Below are positions 10,825 through 21,900 of a stretch of DNA of 64,000 nucleotides, piece after piece. The translations under genes were made by a program, and so were the position numbers. Position 1 is the stretch's first letter, and every line of letters begins with the position of its first letter. Below the pieces are notes generated by a model. It searched no databases and was not told the DNA's origin. It saw only the letters and a list, made by a program, of their open reading frames with translations. The stretch comes from Lepisosteus oculatus (Eukaryota; Chordata; Actinopteri; Semionotiformes; Lepisosteidae): assembly GCF_040954835.1 (NCBI RefSeq), contig NC_090703.1:23015444-23079443 (forward strand), read 5' to 3'.

Positions 10825-11944
10825 ACTATATATATATAGTATATTATCAATTTAAATGAATGATGTCTAACAGGTTTATTTACAACAGCTGGGGGAGAAG
10901 GCTTTGTTGTTTTCATCCCCCTGAACATCAGTTAAAAACCTATATTTATGGCGTTAAACAGACTTGTTTCTGCTGTGGTATTCCTTAAGTTAACCCCATC
11001 ACACTCCATTACCTGTATTGCTTTATTTAAAAAAAAAACAGTTGGTGGTGGAGAAACCAAAACATCCTTGTTCCTACAGTAAATCTTAGTATATGAGCTT
11101 TGGGTAGACATGCAATGTGCAAAGCCAAAGCATGGGATAAAATTGGGTGTACCAGTTTACTGACTAATTTTAGGTAGAAAATAAACTAAAAATGAAGAGG
11201 AGTGTATTGGTAAGCAATTATTAGTAAATTTGGTTTTGTATCATTATTGTAGCTATAAAATATTTGTTTTGAAATTGTTTAATTGTTATGTTTCTTTGTA
11301 TTTAAAAAAAACTTTGTGAAGTGGTCTGAACTTTTGCATTTTTTACATTTATTTTTTATCTGTGCTTATTCCATGAAAAAACAAGCTGCACAAGGAAAGG
11401 GCCATATATCCTTTGTTTTACCACTGTTTTCATCAATGCATGAACATCTGACCACATTACATCTTGCCTGTAGACAAAGTTATCAGCTGATGTTTGCTCA
11501 TTGGCCTTGCTCATCATTTTTGTATGGATCTGTCTCTTACCTTAGTGTCTGACAGTGGGAGACAACTCACATCTTCTGCTGTAATACAGGAGTTGGCTAG
11601 ACCATTCACATAGCTCATACTCGTCAACAAATGTCCTATTCTACATAAGGGCAGTCTGGAAATTTACAGGAACTACATTGAAGTTAAAAAGCACAAGATC
11701 CAATCTTTCTACCTAGACTGTGCTTTTTCTTTGCATGATAATCAAACACTATAAAGGCAGACTGCCAATGTACTCAAAACACATCATCTGTATTTGGTGA
11801 TTAGTTTAAATTCTTCAATTTAAACTAATAAAAAATAGGTAACATTATTGCACAGTGGTTTTATTCTAAACAGCCAAAAAAGCAGTTATTCCAAAATTTC
11901 CTCAATCAAATGCGTTTGTAAACATTTAAGTCTCTTGTGCAAAA
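10825..11944. other. Intergenic downstream of ercc6l, nothing recognised
   Basis: Contains a short TA repeat near 10826-10840 and an A-run near 11030. I see no coding signal. Confidence 0.4.
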
Positions 11945-12958
11945 AACTCTTTTATTTCCCATTATACATTTAAAAACATGTATAAAATGTGTATGTGTTA
12001 CAATACCTGTACATGTTACAATATGAATGTGAAAATCCCTATTTATTCATGCAATTCACTTAATTATTGAAACACCTGTTGTAGTATATGTATATTAAAA
12101 AAATTAAATTGTTGTTTTACACATTTAATAGGATATATTCTTTAATCCCACAATCCATAAAAACACAAGGTTAGTTTGTATTACAAAATACAACAAGGAT
12201 TAGTTTTCTTAAAAAAAGATATCCATAGCATTGTTTCTACATAAAGAACAAAAACATATTATATAAAGCAGGTGGGTAGCTGCATCTGCATGTGTAGGCT
12301 GCAAAGGAAAAAGTAATAGGTTTATTCCATGCTGAAAAAAGAAGAAAGAAAACACAACGTTTCAGCCGTGGAGCCTTCTTCAGCTGTGAGCCTCCTTCTT
12401 ATAGGTTCTTATAGGTCACATCTGAAGAAGGCTCCACGGCCAAAACGTTGTGTTTTCTTTCTTCTTTTTTTCAGCATGGAATAAACCTATTACTTGTTCC
12501 TTATATAAAGCAGTTTATTTTCTTAAGATTATGGAATATTAACATCTTCCAGTAATCCACAACATACATTTTTCTGTTACTGTTAAGGAGATACAGCAGT
12601 TAAGCCACATTGTCAAATACCTCAAACAAATCATACAATTACTTTACAGATAACGAAATTGAATGATATCTATAAATCAAACACCAGCTGACAAGTTAAA
12701 ATTATCTAAATAAGCAAATGTATGTTTACTGAGATAAATTATAATAAAAAAATCAGTTGTTTAATTCAAGGTTCTGATATATACTGTATCGTAGTAAGAA
12801 TGACAAAAGAAAGCAAGCACTAAACATAAAAACAAATTTAAAAAGATGACAGTGGATGTATCCAACAAAATCTCTGAAACAATCCCATTTAAATATCTCA
12901 TTTCAAGTCAGGGTGACATGCTGTTTTCTTTTTAAGATCAGTGCTTGTTGGAAGAGAA
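11945..12958 (-). other. ercc6l: Probable 3' untranslated region of ercc6l
   Basis: This follows the minus-strand stop codon. Poly(A)-signal-like AATAAA hexamers occur on the minus strand near 12040 and 11950, so the transcript could end in this interval. The extent is inferred; an inverted repeat at 12311-12495 lies inside it. Confidence 0.35.
12311..12495. repeat. Long near-perfect inverted repeat (foldback)
   Basis: Left arm 12311-12383 and right arm 12422-12495 (~73 bp each) are almost exact reverse complements around a 38-bp spacer. The arms carry CTGAAGAAGGCTCCACGGC and AACGTTGTGTTTTCTTTC; only a few mismatches and one indel are seen. It may be two head-to-head copies of a short mobile repeat or a foldback element. 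In RNA it would form a long hairpin. Confidence 0.85.
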
Positions 12959-15900
12959 TCACATCTTTGTCCAGCTCCTCAATTTGCTCAAACAGGTATT
13001 CAAAAAAGTGGGTGCAAGAGTCCTGACTTTCAGTCTGTTAGACTTCTCAGAGGAGTCCAGTTTCCTATTGATCTTCCTGTCTTTAACGCAGGCACCCTCT
13101 GAAGGGACATCATAGCCTGTAAGACCTCCTTCAGTAGGTATTTTCTTATTTTCCTGATAATCTCTCCTTAATGCCACACTTTCATCCTCTGTTTCATCTA
13201 TGTTGAATAGATGTTCAACTGACAACTGGCATTGGCTATCTTTCATGCTTGATGGAGTTGGTATTTTCAAGCTTACAACCTGCCTTGGGTAAGAATATTT
13301 CACTTTTAAACTTGCGACCATTGTCGGAGATGTCAAATTACAGTTCACATCGTTCTCAGTGTAAAAATGATTGTCTTCTACACTTGTGTTCATTGTTGAT
13401 GTTCTTAAATAACTTTCCGGATCCTTCTTGGGCTGAGAACGATTCTCTTCCAAGATTGTATTGACTCTGGCAGTTTTAGATGTCACAGTCCTCTGATCTT
13501 CACTCTCAGGGAAGAACTGCGGCACATTAGTCTTCGCAGGACTTGAGAATTTTGGGAAGTGGCTCAAGCTGTCTTCTTCACCGTCTTTCTCTTCATCCCC
13601 TTCGTCTTGTTTCACATTGCTGGTACAGTGGACTGGTAAAGATGCATTTAAATGAATAAAACTCAGATTGCCTGTGGTCTTCATATTCTGACTTTCTTCC
13701 AAACCTGATACATTTGTCAAAATACAGTCCACGTCCTTCTCTAAGTCAGAATCATTGTCTTCAGACCTCAAGCACATCACTGAAGGTGTTAAATTCCAGT
13801 TCTCATCCTCATCTTGGTAACGATGTTTCTCTTTTAAACTTGTGTTCATTGGTGAAGATGTTAAATTACAATGCACATGTTTCTCTGGGTAACAATCTTT
13901 GTCTTCTAATCTCATGCTCATTATTAAACTCTTTAAATTGCTGTCCACATTATTCCCAGAAAGAGAAGCAGTCACATTTATACTTGTGTTCTTTGTTGTT
14001 GTTGTTGTTAAATTATTTTCCACATCCTTCTCTGGCTGAGAACAATTCTCTTCCAAGATTGTTATGACTCTGGCAGTGTCAGATGTCACAGTCCTCTGAT
14101 CTTCACTCTCAGGGTAGAACAGAGGCATATCAGTCTTCCCAGGATTTGAGAATTTTAGGAAGTGGCTCAAGCCTTCTTCTTCACTGTCTTTCTCCTCATC
14201 TCCTTCATCTTGTATCACATTGCTTATAGAATGGACTGGTAAGGATGCATTTAAATTTATAAAACTCAGATTACCTGTTGTCTTCATATGCTGGCTTTCT
14301 GCCAAACCTGATAAAGTTGTTGAAATAAAGTCCACGTCCTTCTCTATGCAGATATCTTTGTCGTCTAAACCACTTGTCATTGTTGATGTTTTGAAATTGC
14401 TGTCCACATTATTCTTTGAGTAAGAAGCAACCTCATTTAACCTTGGATTCATTGGTGAAGTTGCAAAATTAGTTTCCACATCCTTTTCTGAGTAAAAATC
14501 ATTGTCTTGTAAACTTGTCTTCATTTTTGAAATTGTAAATTTGCTGTCTACATTGTTTTCAGAGTAATAAGCAATCTCATGTATACTTGTGTTCATTGTT
14601 GATGGTGTCAAATTGTTGTCCTTATCTCTCTCTGTGTGAAACTCAATGTCTTTTACACTTGTGTTCATTGTTGATGTTCTTAAATTACTTTCCACATCCT
14701 TCTCTGGCTGAGAATGATTCTCTTCCAAGATTGTATTGACTTTGGCAGTTTCAGATGCCACAGTCTTCTGATCTTCACTCTCAGGGAAGAACTGAGGCAC
14801 ATCAGTCTTCCCAGGACTTGAGAATTTTGGGAAGTGGCTCAAGCTGTCTTCTTCACTGTCTTTCTCCTCATCTCCTTCGTCTTGTATCACATTGCTGGTA
14901 CAATGGACTGGTAAAGATGTACTTAAATGATTAAAACTCAGATTGCCTGTGGTCTTCATATTCTGACTTTCTTCCAAACCTGATTCGTTTGTCAAAATAA
15001 AGTCCATGTCCTTCTCTAAGTCAGAATCATTGTCTTCAGACCTCAAGCTGATCACTGAAGGTGTTAAATTCCAGTCCACATCCTCATCTTGGTAATGATG
15101 TTTCTCTTTTAAACTTGGATTAATTGCTGAAGATGTTAAAATACAGTGCACATCTTTCTCTGGATGAAAATCATTGTCTTTTACACTCATGTTCTTTGTT
15201 GATGTTGTTAAATTACTTTCCGCATCCTTCTCGGGCTGAGAACGATTCTCTTCCAAGATTGTATTGACTCTGGCAGTTTTAGATGTCACAGTCCTCTGAT
15301 CTTCACTCTCAGGGAAGAACTGCGGCACATTAGTCTTCGCAGGACTTGAGAATTTTGGGAAGTGGCTCAAGCTGTCTTCTTCACCGTCTTTCTCTTCATC
15401 CCCTTCGTCTTGTTTCACATTGCTGGTACAATGGACTGGTAAAGATGCATTTAAATGAATAAAACTCAGATTGCCTGTGGTCTTCATATTCTGACTTTCT
15501 TCCAAACCTGATACATTTGTCAAAATACAGTCCACGTCCTTCTCTAAGTCAGAATCATTGTCTTCAGACCTCAAGCACATCACTGAAGGTGTTAAATTCC
15601 AGTTCTCATCCTCATCTTGGTAACGATGTTTCTCTTTTAAACTTGTGTTCATTGGTGAAGATGTGAAATTACAATGCATATGTTTCTCTGGGTAAAAATC
15701 TTTGTCTTCTAATCTCATGCTCATTATTAAACTCTTTAAATTGCTGTCCACATTATTCCCAGAAAGAGAAGCAGTCACATTTATACTTGTGTTCTTTGTT
15801 GTTGTTGTTGTTAAATTATTTTCCACATCTTTCTCTGGCTGAGAACAATTCTCTTCCAAGATTGTTATGACTCTGGCAGTGTCAGATGTCACAGTCCTCT

Positions 15901-18900
15901 GATCTTCACTCTCAGGGTAGAACAGAGGCATATCAGTCTTCCCAGGATTTGAGAATTTTAGGAAGTGGCTCAAGCCTTCTTCTTCACTGTCTTTCTCCTC
16001 ATCTCCTTCATCTTGTATCACATTGCTTATAGAATGGACTGGTAAGGATGCATTTAAATTGATAAAACTCAGATTACCTGTTGTCTTCATATGCTGGCTT
16101 TCTGCCAAACCTGATAAAGTTGTTGAAATAAAGTCCACGTCCTTCTCTATGCAGATATCTTTGTCGTCTAAACCACTTGTCATTGTTGATGTTTTGAAAT
16201 TGCTGTCCACATTATTCTTTGAGTAAGAAGCAACCTCATTTAACCTTGGATTCATTGGTGAAGTTGCAAAATTAGTTTCCACATCCTTTTCTGAGTAAAA
16301 ATCATTGTCTTGTAAACTTGTCTTCATTTTTGAAATTGTAAATTTGCTGTCTACATTGTTTTCAGAGTAATAAGCAATCTCATGTATACTTGTGTTCATT
16401 GTTGATGGTGTCAAATTGTTGTCCTTATCTCTCTCTGTGTGAAACTCAATGTCTTTTACACTTGTGTTCATTGTTGATGTTCTTAAATTACTTTCCACAT
16501 CCTTCTCTGGCTGAGAATGATTCTCTTCCAAGATTGTATTGACTTTGGCAGTTTCAGATGCCACAGTCTTCTGATCTTCACTCTCAGGGAAGAACTGAGG
16601 CACATCAGTCTTCCCAGGACTTGAGAATTTTGGGAAGTGGCTCAAGCTGTCTTCTTCACTGTCTTTCTCTTCATCTCCTTCGTCTTGTATCACATTGCTG
16701 GTACAATGGACTGGTAAAGATGTACTTAAATGATTAAAACTCAGATTGCCTGTGGTCTTCATATTCTGACTTTCTTCCAAACCTGATTTGTTTGTCAAAA
16801 TAAAGTCCACATCCTTCTCTAAGTCAGAATCATTGTCCTCAGACCTCAAGCTGATCACTGAAGGTGTTAAATTCCAGTCCACATCCTCATCTTGGTAATG
16901 ATGTTTCTCTTTTAAACTTGGATTAATTGCTGAAGATGTTAAAATACAGTGCACATCTTTCTCTGGATGAAAATCATTGTCTTTTACACTCATGTTCTTT
17001 GTTGATGTTCTTAAATTACTTTCCGCATCCTTCTCTGGCTGAGAACGATTCTCTTCCAAGATTGTATTGACTCTGGCAGTTTTAGATGTCACAGTCCTCT
17101 GATCTTCACTCTCAGGGAAGAACTGCGGCACATTAGTCTTCGCAGGACTTGAGAATTTTGGGAAGTGGCTCAAGCTGTCTTCTTCACCGTCTTTCTCTTC
17201 ATCCCCTTCGTCTTGTTTCACATTGCTGGTACAATGGACTGGTAAAGATGCATTTAAATGAATAAAACTCAGATTGCCTGTGGTCTTCATATTCTGACTT
17301 TCTTCCAAACCTGATACATTTGTCAAAATACAGTCCACGTCCTTCTCTAAGTCAGAATCATTGTCTTCAGACCTCAAGCACATCACTGAAGGTGTTAAAT
17401 TCCAGTCCTCATCCTCATCTTGGTAATGATGTTTCTCTTTTAAACTTGTGTTCATTGGTGAAGATGTTAAATTACAATGCACATGTTTCTCTGGGTAAAA
17501 ATCTTTGTCTTCTAATCTCATGCTCATTATTAAACTCTTTAAATTGCTGTCCACATTATTCCCAGAAAGAGAAGCAGTCACATTTATACTTGTGTTCTTT
17601 GTTGTTGTTGTTAAATTATTTTCCACATCTTTCTCTGGCTGAGAACAATTCTCTTCCAAGATTGTTATGACTCTGGCAGTGTCAGATGTCACAGTCCTCT
17701 GATCTTCACTCTCAGGGTAGAACTGAGGCACATCAGTCTTCCCAGGATTTGAGAATTTTAGGAAGTGGCTCAAGCCTTCTTCTTCACTGTCTTTCTCCTC
17801 ATCTTCTTCATCTTTTATCACATTGCTTATAGAATGGACTGGTAAGGATGCATTTAAATTGATAAAACTCAGATTACCTGTTGTCTTCATATGCTGGCTT
17901 TCTGCCAAACCTGATAAAGTTGTTGAAATAAAGTCCACGTCCTTCTCTATGCAGATATCTTTGTCGTCTAAACCACTTGTCATTGTTGATGTTTTGAAAT
18001 TGCTGTCCACATTATTCTTTGAGTAAGAAGCAACCTCATTTAACCTTGGATTCATTGGTGAAGTTGCAAAATTAGTTTCCACATCCTTTTCTGAGTAAAA
18101 ATCATTGTCTTGTAAACTTGTCTTCATTTTTGAAATTGTAAATTTGTTGTCCACATTGTTTTCAAAGTAATAAGCAATCTCATGTATACTTGTGTTCATT
18201 GTTGATGGTGTCAAATTGTTGTCCATATCTCTCTCTGTGTGAAACTCAATGTCTTTTACACTTGCGTTCATTGTTGATGTTCTTAAATTACTTTCCACAT
18301 CCTTCTCTGGCTGAGAATGATTCTCTTCCAAGATTGTATTGACTTTGGCAGTTTCAGATGCCACAGTCTTCTGATCTTCACTCTCAGGGAAGAACTGAGG
18401 CACATCAGTCTTCTCAGGACTTGAGAATTTTGGGAAGTGGCTCAAGCTGTCTTCTTCACCGTCTTTCTCTTCATCCCCTTCGTCTTGTTTCACATTGCTG
18501 GTACAATGGACTGGTAAAGATGCATTTAAATGAATAAAACTCAGATTGCCTGTGGTCTTCATATTCTGACTTTCTTCCAAACCTGATACATTTGTCAAAA
18601 TACAGTCCACGTCCTTCTCTAAGTCAGAATCATTGTCTTCAGACCTCAAGCACATCACTGAAGGTGTTAAATTCCAGTCCTCATCCTCATCTTGGTAATG
18701 ATGTTTCTCTTTTAAACTTGTGTTCATTGGTGAAGATGTTAAATTACAATGCACATGTTTCTCTGGGTAAAAATCTTTGTCTTCTAATCTCATGCTCATT
18801 ATTAAACTCTTTAAATTGCTGTCCACATTATTCCCAGAAAGAGAAGCAGTCACATTTATACTTGTGTTCTTTGTTGTTGTTGTTAAATTATTTTCCACAT

Positions 18901-21900
18901 CTTTCTCTGGCTGAGAACAATTCTCTTCCAAGATTGTTATGACTCTGGCAGTGTCAGATGTCACAGTCCTCTGATCTTCACTCTCAGGGTAGAACTGAGG
19001 CACATCAGTCTTCCCAGGATTTGAGAATTTTAGGAAGTGGCTCAAGCCTTCTTCTTCACTGTCTTTCTCCTCATCTTCTTCATCTTTTATCACATTGCTT
19101 ATAGAATGGACTGGTAAGGATGCATTTAAATTGATAAAACTCAGATTACCTGTTGTCTTCATATGCTGGCTTTCTGCCAAACCTGATAAAGTTGTTGAAA
19201 TAAAGTCCACGTCCTTCTCTATGCAGATATCTTTGTCGTCTAAACCACTTGTCATTGTTGATGTTTTGAAATTGCTGTCCACATTATTCTTTGAGTAAGA
19301 AGCAACCTCATTTAACCTTGGATTCATTGGTGAAGTTGCAAAATTAGTTTCCACATCCTTTTCTGAGTAAAAATCATTGTCTTGTAAACTTGTCTTCATT
19401 TTTGAAATTGTAAATTTGTTGTCCACATTGTTTTCAAAGTAATAAGCAATCTCATGTATACTTGTGTTCATTGTTGATGGTGTCAAATTGTTGTCCATAT
19501 CTCTCTCTGTGTGAAACTCAATGTCTTTTACACTTGCGTTCATTGTTGATGTTCTTAAATTACTTTCCACATCCTTCTCTGGCTGAGAATGATTCTCTTC
19601 CAAGATTGTATTGACTTTGGCAGTTTCAGATGCCACAGTCTTCTGATCTTCACTCTCAGGGAAGAACTGAGGCACATCAGTCTTCTCAGGACTTGAGAAT
19701 TTTGGGAAGTGGCTCAAGCTGTCTTCTTCACCGTCTTTCTCCTCATCTCCTTCGTCTTGTATCACATTGCTGGTACAATGGACTGGTAAAGATGTATTTA
19801 AATGAATAAAACTCAGATTGCCTGTGGTCTTCATATTCTGACTTTCTTCCATACCTGATTCATTTGTCAAACTAAATTCCAAGTCCTTCTCTAAGTCAGA
19901 ATCATTGTCTTCAGACCTCAGGCTCATCACTGAAGTTGTTAAATTCCAGTCCTCATCCTCATCTTGGTAACGATCTTTCTCTTTTAAACTTGTGTTCATT
20001 GCTGAAGATGTTAAATTACAATGCACATGTTTCTCTGGGTTAAAGTCATTGTCTTCTAATCTCATGCTCATTATTAAACTCTTTAAATTGCTGTCCACAT
20101 TATTCCCAGAAAGAGAAGCAGTCACATTTATACTTGTGTTCTTTGATGTTGTTGTTAAATATTTTTCCACATCTTTCTCTGGCTGAGAACAATTCTCTTC
20201 CAAGATTGTATTGACTCTGGCAGTTTCAGATGCCACAGTCTTCTGATCTTCACTCTCAGGAAAGAACTGAGGCACATCAGTCTTCCCATGACTTGAGAAT
20301 TTTGGGAAGTGGCTCAAGCTGTCTTCTTCACTGTCTTTCTCCTCATCTTTTTCTTCTTGTATCACATTGCTGGTAGAGTGCACCAGTAAAGATGCATTCA
20401 AATTTATATAACTCAAATTACCTGTGTGCTTTTTATGCTGACTTTCTTTTAAGACTGATAAAGTTACTAAATTCCAGTCCACATTCTTCTCTGGGTAAGA
20501 TTCATTGTCTTCTAAACTCATGCGCACTGTTGAAGTTGTTAAATTGCAGTCCACATTGTTCTGCAGATAAGATTCATCATCATTTAAACTCATTCTCATT
20601 GTTGAAGTTTTTAAATCCCAGTCCACATCCTTGTCTGGGAAATAACTTTCTTTTAGATTTTTGTTCATTTTCGAACTTTCAAAAGTCACAGACCTCCTGC
20701 CCATACAACCAGGGAGTGGCTGTGGCACACAAGTTTCTTCCAGATTTTGGATTTTTGGGAGATGACAAAAGTAGCTTTCTTCAATGCCATTCACCTTTTC
20801 TCCATTATGTTCTCGTGTTGACTTGGTGGTGGAATACATTATGGTGTCATTGTGATTGACACCTTCTAATGTTTTTTTGTGTTGGTTTTTGTCTGATACA
20901 GTGCAGGTCACACTCTTCTTAAGGTAAGAATCCTGCAAGAGAAAACCTGGTTCTGTTGTCATGAACTTGTCGAGCTTATCTTCCTGTTCACTCTCCAATG
21001 AACAACTGAATTTACTGTGTCCTGGATTTTCAGCTTCTTCACAGTTAGAATGTACATCATTCTCCATCAAGTGTATCTTGCCAGAAACATGTGATTTATT
21101 TTCTTCTCTGGGACATATTTCCAGTACTCCTTCTTCATAGAAGTTCAGCTTCCTTGAACATTGAGGTGATATGTCATTTTTTTCAGAGTTGTTTTCTCGG
21201 AATACCAGGTTTTCAGCACAAGGAGGAGAGGTAGGTGTGACTCCTGCTCTTCTGTGGGAAGCTTTCTTGGAGGAAACAAGAGTGGCACTCACAGGAGGTG
21301 ATTTATTGTCATTGTCTGTTAGATATGACATACAAGTGGGAGTCAGAGAGTAATCACATAGTACAGGTAATTGCATTGGTGTCTGAAGTTTTGAACCACT
21401 GGGTACCATGGACATATCATTTGTGCCTGCTGTGTTTCTACTATGAACAGCAAGTTCAATAGAATTAGTCTCTAGAATGTATTCTTTATCTCTGAGAGAG
21501 CCTTTCTTTGTAGCCTCAGTTCCATCCCACTTTGTTTCTGGACCTGGGGTTGGAATTAATTCAGTGTCCGTGCTACTGAAACACACAGTGACTGGCTGCA
21601 TCAAATCAGCTGGACTTTTTAGATTTGCTGTGAAATCCTTGAATCTTCCTTCACATACACTTCCCCCTTCAGCTGTAAATAACCTGTTTCCAGTTTGTTC
21701 AACAAATCTGCTGTTCACATCGTAACCAGGACCAAATTTGGTCTCATCCACATAATGTTCTTCTTTGCTCTCATTGACACATTTGACAGGGGCTGAAACC
21801 TCAGATTCTTCAGCATGCCAGGAAACATCATTCTTTAAGAAAACTGAAGTTTTGTCAGAATATGTATGAGTGTTATGCTTTGTGTTTTGATTTGTCTTTC

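Noticed and set aside
13664..20413. CRISPR-like or satellite array
   Set aside because: The periodic units are in-frame coding repeats within one protein. There are no short identical repeats separated by unique spacers, and the genome is eukaryotic.
13230..20640. KNL1-type MELT repeats
   Set aside because: The TSTMNTS cores share a Met and Ser/Thr, but the M-E/D-I/L-T pattern and the neighbouring aromatic motif are absent, and the N-terminal translocase is PICH-like.
13249..20859. Plus-strand open frames of 60-155 codons repeated across the ercc6l array
   Set aside because: They are antisense shadows of the tandem repeats: they recur at exactly the repeat period, have no domain, and the sense frame has clear SNF2 homology and runs through the whole array.
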